From assembly GCA_029556615.1 (NCBI GenBank), contig JAKQDD010000040.1:1-54585 (forward strand): a DNA stretch of 54,585 nt, given 5' to 3'. Made by a program: the position numbers and the translations under genes. The stretch is from Verrucomicrobiota bacterium (lineage in GTDB: Bacteria; Verrucomicrobiota; Verrucomicrobiia; Limisphaerales; J093). Shown here piece after piece: positions 27,399 to 36,598 of the stretch (the first letter of the stretch is position 1; every line of letters starts with the position of its first letter). Below the pieces are notes generated by a model that had not been told where the DNA came from, ran no database searches, and saw nothing but the letters and a program-made list of their open reading frames with translations.

Positions 27399-27895
27399 GC
27401 GGGGTCCTTCCGGCTGAGGAGGATGACCCCCACCATGGCGACGAGCAGGAGGCAGGAGACCATCTCGAACGGGAGCACGTATTGCCTGAAGAGCGCCTCG
27501 CCCAGGGGAACGGTGGCGCCTTCGACCGCCGGCGGTTGAGTCGGGGCTGGGGGCAAGCGGTGGAGTGCGGAGCCGAGGATCCCGGCCAGGCCGGCGGCGA
27601 CGGTGCCACCGGCCACAAGGCCGAATCGCCGGAGTCGGCGGCGTTGGGTGGCGGGCGGGTCCAGGAGCATGATCACGAACAGGAACAGGACGACCACGGC
27701 TCCGGCGTAGACCAACACCTGAATCGCGGCGAGGAAGTAGGCGTGCAGCAGGACGAACAGGCCGGAGAGCGACACCAGGGTCAGAACCAGGAACATGGCG
27801 GACGTAACCGGGTCCCGACTGACCGGGTTGGCCACGACAAGAAAGGCACATCCCAGCGTCAGCGCGCTGAACAGGTAGAACAACAGGTCCTGCAT
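27395..27895 (-). CDS. nuoJ: NADH-quinone oxidoreductase subunit J
   Basis: 166 residues from ATG 27895 (MQDLLFYLFSALTLGCAFLV), five hydrophobic helices, with the family motif VLVYAGAVVVLFLFVIMLL. It is the first gene of the nuoJKLMN cluster. The remaining complex I genes (nuoA-I) are not in the window; upstream, the sulfatase gene diverges, so the cluster begins here with its own promoter in 27896-28051. Confidence 0.93.
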   Translation of the reverse strand: MQDLLFYLFSALTLGCAFLVVANPVSRDPVTSAMFLVLTLVSLSGLFVLLHAYFLAAIQVLVYAGAVVVLFLFVIMLLDPPATQRRRLRRFGLVAGGTVAAGLAGILGSALHRLPPAPTQPPAVEGATVPLGEALFRQYVLPFEMVSCLLLVAMVGVILLSRKDPA

Positions 27896-28051
27896 CGCAA
27901 TGTCCCGGACTGGTCGCAGCAATCGAATGGCAGGTCGCGCCGTCCGGGGGTGGCGGCGGACCGAGTGCGATTCAACCGGAGGGGGGCAAACCGCGCAAGT
28001 CCCAACGTTGTGCATGAAACCGGGTTGCCAGCGGCAGTTCGTTGGGGCTCA

Positions 28052-29518
28052 ATGGGCGGCATGCGGAACCTGCGATGCCTGTTGATGGTCGGCAGCCTGG
28101 TGCTGGCCTGGATGGTTGTTCACGGGGCGCCCCGTCCCAACGTGTTGGTGGTATTGACGGACGACCAGCGCTGGGACGCCCTGGGTGTGGTTCAGCGGGA
28201 GCTGGGGGATCGAGCGTTGTTTCCGTGGTTCCAGACGCCGCACCTGGATCGTCTGGCGGCGGAAGGCGCCCGGTTTGCGAATGTGTTTGTGACCACGTCG
28301 TTGTGTTCGCCGAGTCGCGCCTCTCTCCTGAGCGGCCGCTACGCCCGCAGCCACCAGGTGCTGAACAACTTCACTGAATACCCGAACTCACTGCCTGGCT
28401 ACCCGGGTCGGCTGCACGCCGCTGGTTATGAGACGGCGTACATCGGCAAGTGGCACATGGGGGAAGACAACGACGAGCAGCGCCCCGGTTTTGACACATG
28501 GATGAGCCACCGCGGCCAGGGGAACTACTTCGATAACACATTCAATGTGAACGGGGTGCGGAAGGTGTTCCCGGGGTACTACACGACGACCGTGACGGAC
28601 ATGGCGGTCGAGTGGATTCGGCGGCCGCACGCGAAGCCCTGGCTGTTGATCGTGGGCCAGAAAGCCCCGCACGGCGGGCCGATCCAGCCCGAACCGCGGT
28701 TCGAGCGCGCCTTGGATTCGTTTCCGGTGAAGCTGCCGGCGAATGCCAGCGACTATCGGGTGTCGGGCGGGAAGCCGGCGTGGCTCGAGGAGAGCTATCC
28801 GACCTGGCACGGCGCCGGCGGGCCCCTTTATGGGCAGAAGGACTACGGCGCGTTTGTTCGCGCTTATCTGGCGACTTTGCTGTCGGTGGACGAGAGCGTA
28901 GGGCGGATCGATGCGGCTTTGAAAGGGTCCGGGCAGTACGACAACACCGTGGTCGTGTTCACGAGCGACAACGGGTTTGCGCTGGGCGAGCACGGGCGGG
29001 TCGACAAGCGCACAGCCTACGAGGAGAGCCTTCGCATTCCCCTCCTGGTTCGCTATCCGCCGCTGACAAGACCGGGGACGGTGATTCAGGATCTGGTGTT
29101 GAGCCTGGATCTTGCGCCCAGTGTGCTCGACCTCTGCGGGGCCCGGCGGTTGGGCTCGATTGCGGGCCGGTCCTGGAAGCCGTTGCTCGAGGGGAAGCCG
29201 GTCCGGTGGCGGCAGTCGTTCCTTTATGAATACAACTTCGAGGAGCAATTCCCCTACACACCGAATGTCCGCGCGGTGCGGACCACCGACTGGAAGCTGA
29301 TTCGTTATCCGCACGGCGACGGGGGGCCGGACCGATTCGCGCGGGAGTTGTACGATCTGCGGCAGGATCCGTTCGAGAGGACGAATCTGGCGTCGGACCC
29401 GGCGCACAACGGGCAGTTGCGCCGGATGGAGCGCGAGCTGGACCGGGTATCGCGGCAGGCCGGGGCGGATTCGATGCCGGTGTATGGGGGGATTCGGAAC
29501 GTGCTGCCCAAGTATTAG
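28052..29518 (+). CDS. Secreted formylglycine-dependent sulfatase
   Basis: About 488 residues with an N-terminal signal peptide (MVGSLVLAWMVVHGA). The metal-binding start NVLVVLTDDQRWD (D37, D38) and the maturation motif CSPSR (C85, to be converted to formylglycine) make it a type I sulfatase; IGKWHMGED and FTSDNGFALGEHGRVDKRT complete the active site. Family members remove sulfate from sulfated glycans. No second carbohydrate enzyme is adjacent and no formylglycine-generating enzyme is in the window. ATG 28061 is an alternative start three codons in. The TAG stop is the first three bases of a dispersed repeat copy. Confidence 0.92.
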   Translation: MGGMRNLRCLLMVGSLVLAWMVVHGAPRPNVLVVLTDDQRWDALGVVQRELGDRALFPWFQTPHLDRLAAEGARFANVFVTTSLCSPSRASLLSGRYARSHQVLNNFTEYPNSLPGYPGRLHAAGYETAYIGKWHMGEDNDEQRPGFDTWMSHRGQGNYFDNTFNVNGVRKVFPGYYTTTVTDMAVEWIRRPHAKPWLLIVGQKAPHGGPIQPEPRFERALDSFPVKLPANASDYRVSGGKPAWLEESYPTWHGAGGPLYGQKDYGAFVRAYLATLLSVDESVGRIDAALKGSGQYDNTVVVFTSDNGFALGEHGRVDKRTAYEESLRIPLLVRYPPLTRPGTVIQDLVLSLDLAPSVLDLCGARRLGSIAGRSWKPLLEGKPVRWRQSFLYEYNFEEQFPYTPNVRAVRTTDWKLIRYPHGDGGPDRFARELYDLRQDPFERTNLASDPAHNGQLRRMERELDRVSRQAGADSMPVYGGIRNVLPKY

Positions 29519-29536
29519 CGAGGCGCGCCCAAGACC
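29516..29536 (+). repeat. Dispersed TAGCGAGGCGCGCC motif, copy at sulfatase stop
   Basis: TAGCGAGGCGCGCCCAAGAC begins with the TAG stop codon of the sulfatase gene and lies in the 37-base spacer before the SDR gene. Other copies: 36596, 40686, 40863, and 16201 on the minus strand. Confidence 0.6.
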
Positions 29537-29555
29537 CAACCAAGTTCGCGATCTC

Positions 29556-30341
29556 ATGAAAGGCAGAGGATCAGTGCTGGATGGGAAGCGGGTGGTGATC
29601 ACGGGGGCTTCGAGCGGCTTTGGCGCCGCGGCGGCGCGCGCTTTTGGGGCGGCGCAGGCGCATCTCCTGCTTGGCGCCCGGCGGGTCGACCGCCTGGCCG
29701 TGGCGGCGCAGGAGGGATTGTCCGCCGGCGCTCGCGCGGCGGCTTTCCATCGGCTGGATGTCACGCGCACGGAGAGTGTCGGCGCGTTTGTCGAATGGGT
29801 GCGGAGCCAGACGCCGCGGGTTGATGTCCTGATCAACAACGCGGGGGGGGCGCTCGGGCTCGAGCCGGTGGCGGAGGGGCGGGACGAGGATTGGGAGACG
29901 ATGATGCAGACCAACGTCCTGGGGCTGCTGCGGATGACGCGGGCGGTGTTGCCCCTGATGTTGCCGCACCCGGGAGGGACTATTCTCAACATTGGGTCGG
30001 TGGCGGGCCATGTGGCCTACGAGGGTGGAGCCGCCTACTGCGCGGCCAAGGCGGGCGAACTGCAGATCACGCGGGCCTTGCGGCTCGAGTTATGCGGGAC
30101 TGGTCTGCGGGTGGCGACGATCGATCCCGGGATGGCGGAGACGGAGTTCTCGATGGTCCGGTTCAAGGGGGATGCCGATCGGGCGGCGAAAGTGTACGAG
30201 GGTGTGGAAGCGCTGCGGGCGGAGGACGTGGCGGAGGCGATGGTTTGGGTAGCCAGCCGGCCGCCGCATGTTTGCGTGGATGAGATGCTTCTGAAGTGCA
30301 CGGACCAGGCGGCGATCCACAAGGTGCATCGACGGAAGTAG
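29556..30341 (+). CDS. Short-chain dehydrogenase/reductase (YdfG-like)
   Basis: 261 residues from ATG 29556. Rossmann motif VVITGASSGFGAAAARAFG; NNAGGALG; catalytic S148, Y161 and K165 (GSVAGHVAYEGGAAYCAAKA). The C-terminus with VDEMLLKCTDQAAIHKVHRR is close to the NADP-dependent 3-hydroxy acid dehydrogenase (YdfG) group, which oxidises serine and related hydroxy acids; the assignment to that subgroup is by sequence feel only. It lies 37 bases after the sulfatase on the same strand, with a repeat motif in the gap. Confidence 0.88.
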   Translation: MKGRGSVLDGKRVVITGASSGFGAAAARAFGAAQAHLLLGARRVDRLAVAAQEGLSAGARAAAFHRLDVTRTESVGAFVEWVRSQTPRVDVLINNAGGALGLEPVAEGRDEDWETMMQTNVLGLLRMTRAVLPLMLPHPGGTILNIGSVAGHVAYEGGAAYCAAKAGELQITRALRLELCGTGLRVATIDPGMAETEFSMVRFKGDADRAAKVYEGVEALRAEDVAEAMVWVASRPPHVCVDEMLLKCTDQAAIHKVHRRK

Positions 30342-30379
30342 ACAATTCCGAGGGCCTGCTGCGTCCTCGATGTGGAGAC

Positions 30380-30895
30380 ATGCTGGCTGCCCCCGATCTT
30401 GATCGGTTGTACGACGCTCACGCCCAGGCGTTGTTTGGCTTTCTCCTGAACCTGACGCGGAGCGAGGGGGACACGAAGGACCTGCTTCAGGAGTTGTTCT
30501 GCCGGCTGGCCGCGCGGCCGGGCATTCTGGATGGGGTCCGGGACGAACGGGCTTTTCTCTTGCGGCTGGCGCGGAATCTCGCCGTGGACGGCGTGCGGCG
30601 ACGGAGTGTTCGGGAGCGGGCGGCGGAGCGGGCATCGGTCGAGGAGGGGCGTTTGGTGTTTGCGCCCGGGGACACCCCTGATGAGGAGACATTTCGCAGG
30701 GAGCTCGAGTCGGCGTTGGCGGCACTTCCGGCGGACCAGCGCGTGGTGGTTCATTTCAGACTCTGGGAGGGCATGACCTTCGAGTGCATCGCCGAAGTGC
30801 TCGAGATTCCGCTGAACACGGCCGCGAGCCGTTATCGCTATGGCTTGGACAAACTTCGCGCCCGGCTGCGTCCCCTCTACGAAGAACTGCAATGA
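30380..30895 (+). CDS. ECF-type RNA polymerase sigma factor
   Basis: 171 residues from ATG 30380 with GGAGA just before it. Region 2: LYDAHAQALFGFLLNLTRSE, TKDLLQELFCRLAARPG, FLLRLARNLAVDGVRRR. Region 4: LAALPADQRVVVHFRLWEGM and FECIAEVLEIPLNTAASRYR. It overlaps the next gene by four bases (ATGA), the usual sigma/partner arrangement. Its targets may be the surface-protein genes downstream, but that is inference. Confidence 0.9.
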   Translation: MLAAPDLDRLYDAHAQALFGFLLNLTRSEGDTKDLLQELFCRLAARPGILDGVRDERAFLLRLARNLAVDGVRRRSVRERAAERASVEEGRLVFAPGDTPDEETFRRELESALAALPADQRVVVHFRLWEGMTFECIAEVLEIPLNTAASRYRYGLDKLRARLRPLYEELQ

Positions 30896-31365
30896 AACCG
30901 GATGCCTTTGAGAAGCGTGCGAGCGCGATGCGGCCGAGGCCGGTCCCGGCGGGGTGGCGGGACGAGATCCTGGCCGCGGCGCGGGCGGCGGCAGGCGATG
31001 CCGAGGCTGCCGATGGGAAGGCGTTGACATCTGAGACCGGGCAGCGGCGGATGGAACGGGCCGCGGTTTGGCGGTTGTGGGCGGTTTTGCGCGGGTGGCT
31101 TTGGCCGGCGCCGTGGGCCTGGGGCGGTCTGGCGGGAGTGTGGCTCCTGATCCTCGTCTTGCACCGGGTGGCGGCGGTGGATGAGCGTCCGGTGGCTGCG
31201 GTTGTGCCGTGGTCGTATCTGGCGCTGCAGGGTCCTCCGGCGATGACCGTGAACGAGGCGCGGCCGGCAGAACCGGCGCGTCGCCAAGCCTTGCCTGGGA
31301 CGGGGTGGCGGCAGCGATCGCCCATTGTGCCGGGGGTGGGTGGATCACGGTCCATGGCGGCTTGA
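30892..31365 (+). CDS. Single-pass membrane protein, candidate anti-sigma factor
   Basis: 157 residues translated from an ATG overlapping the sigma-factor stop. The N-terminal 75 residues are charged and helical (MKPDAFEKRASAMRP, RDEILAAARAAAGD), then one transmembrane helix (WGGLAGVWLLILVLHRVAAV), then an extracytoplasmic proline-rich tail. The layout (cytoplasmic domain, one helix, outer tail, coupled to an ECF gene) fits an anti-sigma factor, but there is no recognisable zinc-binding anti-sigma motif, so this is a positional inference. Confidence 0.65.
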   Translation: MKPDAFEKRASAMRPRPVPAGWRDEILAAARAAAGDAEAADGKALTSETGQRRMERAAVWRLWAVLRGWLWPAPWAWGGLAGVWLLILVLHRVAAVDERPVAAVVPWSYLALQGPPAMTVNEARPAEPARRQALPGTGWRQRSPIVPGVGGSRSMAA

Positions 31366-31384
31366 ATCTCAACCTAACTGAATC

Positions 31385-32974
31385 ATGAAAGCCCGACGTT
31401 GGCTCAGAGTGCTGTTGTTCGCGCTGGTGGCGGTGGTGACGCTGGCGGCTCTTGCGCTGGCCATCGAGAACTACCGGGGACGCCGCGCCTGGGAGGCGTA
31501 TCGCGCGCAGTTGGAGTCGAAGGGGGAGGTTCTGGACTGGATGCGGCTGGTGCCGGCGGCGGTTCCGGACGATCAGAATTTTGCCATGACGCCGCTCCTG
31601 GCGCCCTTCACCGAAACGGTGATGGACCCGCAGACTCGGCAGCCCTCGTATCGGGACACGAATGCCTGCGCCCGGCTCGAGAAGGAACTGGCCTGGACCC
31701 AGCATCTGCCGGCCGTGGCTGGTGGTTGGCGGGAGGGGACACCGGTCGATCTGAGGTCTTGGCAGGTTGCCTTGAGGGGGCAGACCAATGCGTCCGAGGC
31801 GGTTCTGCAGGCGATGGCAGGGCGGCCGCGGGGCGCGCCGGTTGAGGATCTGCAGTTCATCCTGGCGCAGCAGCAGGCGGTGTTGAAGGAGCTCCGGGAG
31901 GCGGTGGGGCGGCCGGGGGTGAACTTCAAGATCCGGTATGAGGATGGCCTTGGGCTGCTGCTCCCGAAGTTCTCCCTCTTCAAAGGCATGGCACGACTTT
32001 TCCAGGTGTCGGCGCTGGTCGAGTTGGCGGCTGGCAACACGGATGCGGCGTGTGCGGAGATCGTGGTGCTCCTCGAGTTGAGCCGGAAGACGTCCTCGGA
32101 ACCGCTGTTGATCGCGACTCTGGTGCGGCAGGCGGTGACCCAGCTCGCGCTCGAGCCGGTCTGGGAAGGCTTGGTGCGGCACCAGTGGCAGGAGGCGCAT
32201 CTCCGCCGGATCGAGGCCGCGCTCGAGCGGGCGAACCTGGTGGCGGACGCGCACCGGTGCCTGGTGGGCGAGCGGAGCTTCATGCTGGCAATTCTTGGGG
32301 GCGGGTCCGAGCCCGGGGGGAAGGAAGGTCCCGCGGGCTCGGTCGAGGCCCGGCTCCTCCGTCGGTATCCTTCCGGCTGGCGGCATCAGAATCAGCTCGC
32401 GATTGCGCGGATGTTCCACGAGGCGATTCTGCCCGCCTACCGGCCCGATGGGCCCTCCGTGGACTTGGCCGCGAGCGAGGCTGTGAGGGACGAGTGGAAG
32501 ATCAGAGGCGATTGGACGCGGAAGCGGGTTTGGCATCCCTACCGCATTTTCGCACAGCTGTTGATGCCGGCGATCGAGGGTGTGGCGACAAAGACGGCCC
32601 GGAACCAGGCGGTGGTGAGCCAGGCCCGGGTGGCGTGTGTGCTCGAGCGGCACCGGCTGACGCGTGGCCAGTACCCGTTGTCACTCGAAGCGTTGTGTCC
32701 GCAGTTCGCCGATCGTCTGCCGCCGGATCCGGTCAACGGCCAGCCGTTCCGCTATCGGTGTGTGCCCGAGGGCTACGTGCTCTACTCGATCGGCGAGGAC
32801 TTGGTGGACGACCAGGGCGCCCCGGTGGCGAAGGAAAGGGGCACGTCACCCGGAACACGGCAGGCGAAGGGCGATTGGGTGTGGCTGGGGCATGAGAAGG
32901 CGGCGGGACCGGCGGGGGCGCTCGGCAGAGATGCGGCTGCGGCTCAACCTCCTGGGCTGGACCAGACGCCTTGA
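31385..32974 (+). CDS. Membrane-anchored hypothetical protein
   Basis: 529 residues with an N-terminal helix (VLLFALVAVVTLAALALAI) after MKARRWLR, then a mostly helical soluble domain (MARLFQVSALVELAAGNTDA, ALERANLVADAHRCLVGE). The C-terminal stretch RHRLTRGQYPLSLEAL, PPDPVNGQPFRYRCVPEGYV and LYSIGEDLVDDQG resembles the C-terminal part of pseudopilin-like proteins common in Verrucomicrobiota. Function unknown. It lies 19 bases after the putative anti-sigma gene and is probably in the same transcript. Confidence 0.75.
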   Translation: MKARRWLRVLLFALVAVVTLAALALAIENYRGRRAWEAYRAQLESKGEVLDWMRLVPAAVPDDQNFAMTPLLAPFTETVMDPQTRQPSYRDTNACARLEKELAWTQHLPAVAGGWREGTPVDLRSWQVALRGQTNASEAVLQAMAGRPRGAPVEDLQFILAQQQAVLKELREAVGRPGVNFKIRYEDGLGLLLPKFSLFKGMARLFQVSALVELAAGNTDAACAEIVVLLELSRKTSSEPLLIATLVRQAVTQLALEPVWEGLVRHQWQEAHLRRIEAALERANLVADAHRCLVGERSFMLAILGGGSEPGGKEGPAGSVEARLLRRYPSGWRHQNQLAIARMFHEAILPAYRPDGPSVDLAASEAVRDEWKIRGDWTRKRVWHPYRIFAQLLMPAIEGVATKTARNQAVVSQARVACVLERHRLTRGQYPLSLEALCPQFADRLPPDPVNGQPFRYRCVPEGYVLYSIGEDLVDDQGAPVAKERGTSPGTRQAKGDWVWLGHEKAAGPAGALGRDAAAAQPPGLDQTP

Positions 32975-33037
32975 GCCGCCCAGTCCGGGTGCGCCTTTCC
33001 GCCTTGTGTGCGGGGGGCGTCCTGCGTACAAGGGGGC

Positions 33038-36000
33038 ATGCTTCATTTCTCAGGAACCCATGATCGCTCTCCAGCCGTTGGTGGAGGATTCCAGGTCCGC
33101 TTCCGGTCCCGGCCGGGCGCGGCGGTGTTGATCGGGGTCGGGTGCTGCCTCTTGGTCTGGACACCGTTGCTCGAGGCGGCGACGAAGGTTTGGATTGGCG
33201 GCAGCAGCGGGTGGTCGACTCCGGCCGCATGGTCTCCCGCGGGTGTGCCCGATGCAGCGGACGAGATTCAGGTCGATGCCGGTTCGATCCAGTTGGACGT
33301 GGCGGTGACGATCAGCAATCGGCTCACGTGGAGCGGCGGCACGATTCGGAATGGCGCGCTTCGCATCGCCGCCGGGGCCACCGCGGAGCTGAATGGTTCC
33401 GGTGACAAGGCGCTGCAGAACGTGTCGCTAGTCAACGAGGGCGCTCTCCGGGTCAACCAGGGCCGGTTGGCCTTTCTGTTCACCGGATCGAGCCAGTATG
33501 CGACCCTCACGAATCAGGTGGGGGGATTGATCGAGATCGTCGACACGGCCCAGGTGGCCCTAGCAAATCCGAGCGGGTACACGCCGGCGGCGCTGGCCTT
33601 GGTCAACGAAGGCGTGATTCGGAAGACTGGGGCGGGAACCGGCGCGGTGGCGATGGTGCCGCTGGCGAACCGGGGGCGCGTCGAGGTGGTGGCCGGCCTG
33701 CTCCAATGGACGGGCGGGGGGATCTCACCGGGGACGTTCCACGTGCCGGAGGGGAGCGCGATGGATCTTCACACGGGGACCTATGCTCTCGCGGGGTCCC
33801 GCTGGGAGGGTTCGGGCGCAGTCCGCCTGCGGAACGACGCGACCGTGACGGGGGCGTTCCACGCGGAGAACTTCGGGATCACCGGCGGCGCGATCAACGG
33901 CGAGTTCGACGTCGACGGCGCCTTCGAGTGGACGGGCGGGAACCTGGTGGGTGCCAGGGTTCGATTGGGCGCGGGTCAGCATCAGATCGCCGGGAGCGCC
34001 ACGAAGGAAATGCGGAATGCCGGCCTATCGAATGCGGGGCAGCTGTTGGTTACCGGCTCGTCGGTGGGCCTCCGGTTCATCGCGTCGGGCCAGTCAGCAT
34101 CGATCACCAACGAAGCGGCTGGGACAATCACGCTCACCGGCAACGCCGTGATCGAGCAGCGGAATCCCTCGGGCTACACGCCTGCGCATCTGGTCCTGGT
34201 GAACGCCGGCACGTTGCGTTCGAGCGGGATCGCGACGAACCGGATCCAGGACATCCCGTTGAACAACTCGGGGGTGGCCGAGGTCGAGGAGGGACGTTTG
34301 GTTCATCGGGGCGGCGGAGACTCGACGGGGCGGTGGACCGTGGCTGCGGGCGCGGTGTCCGAGTGGCAGTCAGGCCGGTATCGGCTGACCGAGGCCACCG
34401 TGGACGGGCCGGGGTCGACGCTGCTGAACGGCACACTCACCCTGGAAGGCTCGGCGTCGGTCGAGGAGTTCGAGTTCAAGTCCGGGACGATGGCGGGTGC
34501 GTGCGAACTGCGGCGGGGGTTCCGATGGACGGGGGGTAGCCTTGTGGGTTGTTCGTTGAGGCTGGGAGCGGGCAACCATTGGATCGCGGGCGACGGGGGC
34601 CAGACGCTGCAGAACACGGTGGTCGTCAATGAGGGACGTCTGATTGCGGAGGGGACGATTGTGGGCTGCAACTTCAGCGGATCGAGCCAGTATGCGGTGC
34701 TGACGAATGAGACGAGCGGGGTGCTCGAGTTGCGTGCGGACAGTCGGATCCGGCAGGTTAACCCCAGCGGGTACACGCCGCTGAAGCTGGCGCTGGTGAA
34801 CCAGGGTTTGATGGTGAGCGCGGCGGAAGGGACGAACTGGGTCGAGTCGATTCCGTTGCACAACCAGGGGACGATTGAAATCACCGAAGGCACGCTGCGG
34901 CAGACGGGGGGTGGGGTATCGCCGGGGGAGGTCGAGATCGCCTCCGGAGCGGCCTTCAAGCTGAGCGGGGGCATTTATGATTTGGATGGGGGTCATTGGA
35001 CGGGGCCGGGGATGGCGCGGATTGTGGCGAGCAGCCGGTTGCTGGGCGTGTTCGAGGCGGAGAACTTCGGTTTGGCGGGGGGCGATTTGGACGGCACGTT
35101 TGACGTCTCGGGGGGATTCGAGTGGACGGGAGGATGGTTGGTGAACGCTGAAGCCAGGTTTGGGCGTGGGAACCATCGGATTGCGGGGGCAGGGGGCCAG
35201 ACGCTGCGGAACACGGTGCTGAGGAACGCGGGGCATCTCGTGGCGGAGGGGACGATTGTGGGCTGCAACTTCAGCGGATCGAGCCAGTATGCGGTGCTGA
35301 CGAATGAGACGAGCGGGGTGCTCGAGTTGCGTGCGGAGAGCCGGATCCAACAGGTCAACCCTTCCGGGTATACGCCGCTGAAGCTGGCGCTGGTGAACCA
35401 GGGTTTGATGGTGAGCGCGGCGGAAGGGACGAACTGGGTCGAGTCGATTCCGTTGCACAACGAGGGGACGATCCAGATCCCGGAGGGCATGCTGCGGCAC
35501 ACCGGGGGCGGAACTTCTCCGGGCCGGTTCGAGGTCGGGGCGGCAGGCCGTTTCGAGTTCTCGGCGGGGACCTACCAACTCGAGGGGAGCCAGTGGTCTG
35601 GGCCTGGGGCTGCGGCCATCGTGGGGACGGCCACGGTCCAGGGGGCGTTTGCCGCTGAGGACCTTCGCCTGGAGAAGGGTGATCTATCGGGAGCATGCGA
35701 GATCAGCGGCGGCTTTCACTGGACCGGGGGCAATCTCCTGAACGCCCAAGTCCGGTTGGGACCTGGGGAGCATCGGATCTCGGGTCCGGACAGCAAGGTG
35801 CTGCATCGCTCGACTCTGACGAATGCGGGTCATCTGGTGGTGGAAGCGACGACCGTTGCCCTGATGTTCAACGGGGGAAGTCAGACGGCGGCGGTGGACA
35901 ACGGGGTGGGGGGGCAACTGGATCTTCTTGGGGGCGCCCGGATCGAACTGCGGAATCCGAGTGGCTACACGCCGCTGCGCATGGGCGTGTTCAACGACGG

Positions 36001-36598
36001 CGTGTTGCGCAAGGTCGGGGGCGGGACGGCGGTGCTGGCAGGCGTGCCGCTGGTCAACCGGGCTTCGAGCGAGTTGATGGACGGGGTAATGCGGGTCGAG
36101 GGCAACGCCACGTTTGAAGCTGGCGGGAAGTTGACGGTGGGCTTGGGCGCGGAACCCGGGCTACAGATCACGGGGACGGCAACTTTGGGCGGCGTCCTCG
36201 AAGTGGCGACCGCGCCCGGGTTCGAGGTGACCGCGGGTGCGACGTACACGCCGCTGAGTGCGGGGGTGATCAGCAGCCAGTTCGTGAATGACGTGGCGCT
36301 GAATCCGGGTCACATCTACGAGTACAGCATGGGGTACTCGGCGAAGCTTCTCACCTTGACGGCGGAAGGGGGGCTGATGCAGCCGATCGAGCTGATCGGG
36401 CCGAGGCTGACGGAAGGGGTGATGGAATTGGACATTATCGGCCGGTCGGGGCTGCAGTACGGGATTGAGTCCTCGACGAACCTGGTGACGTGGCAGCTTG
36501 ATTTCACCACGAACGGGCCGGCGGACACGCTGACGGTTGTTGATCCCAGGGTGCCGTTGGTTCCGAGCCGGTACTACCGCGTTGGCGTGCTGCCGTAG
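33038..36598 (+). CDS. Giant repetitive surface/adhesin-like protein
   Basis: About 1186 residues; ATG 33038 follows AAGGGGG (an in-frame GTG at 33008 is possible). A hydrophobic segment VLIGVGCCLLVWTPLLEAA serves as the export signal. The body is five tandem units of about 199 residues, each opening with FEWTGGNLVGARVRLGAG or a variant (about 33326, 33925, 34520, 35120, 35718) and containing NPSGYTP, LALVNQG, IPLHNQG and GGGVSPG, which is parallel-beta-helix-like and autotransporter-passenger-like. The C-terminus (YGIESSTNLVTWQL, PSRYYRVGVLP) is a small domain frequent at the end of verrucomicrobial secreted proteins; there is no outer-membrane barrel. Units 3 and 4 contain long identical DNA blocks. 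The stop TAG starts a dispersed repeat. Confidence 0.85.
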   Translation: MLHFSGTHDRSPAVGGGFQVRFRSRPGAAVLIGVGCCLLVWTPLLEAATKVWIGGSSGWSTPAAWSPAGVPDAADEIQVDAGSIQLDVAVTISNRLTWSGGTIRNGALRIAAGATAELNGSGDKALQNVSLVNEGALRVNQGRLAFLFTGSSQYATLTNQVGGLIEIVDTAQVALANPSGYTPAALALVNEGVIRKTGAGTGAVAMVPLANRGRVEVVAGLLQWTGGGISPGTFHVPEGSAMDLHTGTYALAGSRWEGSGAVRLRNDATVTGAFHAENFGITGGAINGEFDVDGAFEWTGGNLVGARVRLGAGQHQIAGSATKEMRNAGLSNAGQLLVTGSSVGLRFIASGQSASITNEAAGTITLTGNAVIEQRNPSGYTPAHLVLVNAGTLRSSGIATNRIQDIPLNNSGVAEVEEGRLVHRGGGDSTGRWTVAAGAVSEWQSGRYRLTEATVDGPGSTLLNGTLTLEGSASVEEFEFKSGTMAGACELRRGFRWTGGSLVGCSLRLGAGNHWIAGDGGQTLQNTVVVNEGRLIAEGTIVGCNFSGSSQYAVLTNETSGVLELRADSRIRQVNPSGYTPLKLALVNQGLMVSAAEGTNWVESIPLHNQGTIEITEGTLRQTGGGVSPGEVEIASGAAFKLSGGIYDLDGGHWTGPGMARIVASSRLLGVFEAENFGLAGGDLDGTFDVSGGFEWTGGWLVNAEARFGRGNHRIAGAGGQTLRNTVLRNAGHLVAEGTIVGCNFSGSSQYAVLTNETSGVLELRAESRIQQVNPSGYTPLKLALVNQGLMVSAAEGTNWVESIPLHNEGTIQIPEGMLRHTGGGTSPGRFEVGAAGRFEFSAGTYQLEGSQWSGPGAAAIVGTATVQGAFAAEDLRLEKGDLSGACEISGGFHWTGGNLLNAQVRLGPGEHRISGPDSKVLHRSTLTNAGHLVVEATTVALMFNGGSQTAAVDNGVGGQLDLLGGARIELRNPSGYTPLRMGVFNDGVLRKVGGGTAVLAGVPLVNRASSELMDGVMRVEGNATFEAGGKLTVGLGAEPGLQITGTATLGGVLEVATAPGFEVTAGATYTPLSAGVISSQFVNDVALNPGHIYEYSMGYSAKLLTLTAEGGLMQPIELIGPRLTEGVMELDIIGRSGLQYGIESSTNLVTWQLDFTTNGPADTLTVVDPRVPLVPSRYYRVGVLP
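34646..34863 (+). repeat. Homogenised DNA block, unit 3 copy
   Basis: Ninety-five identical bases from 34646, then a short variable patch, then about 88 more identical bases ending near 34862, repeated 597 bases later at 35243. It lies within the coding repeat of the giant surface protein. Confidence 0.8.
35243..35462 (+). repeat. Homogenised DNA block, unit 4 copy
   Basis: Second copy of the block at 34646. Differences cluster in one short patch around the AESRIQQVNPSGYTP segment, mostly at synonymous positions. Other repeat units are much more diverged at DNA level. Confidence 0.8.

Noticed and set aside
33326..36330. CRISPR-like array in the repetitive DNA
   Set aside because: The period is about 597 bases, the repeats are coding and diverged, and there are no short spacers.
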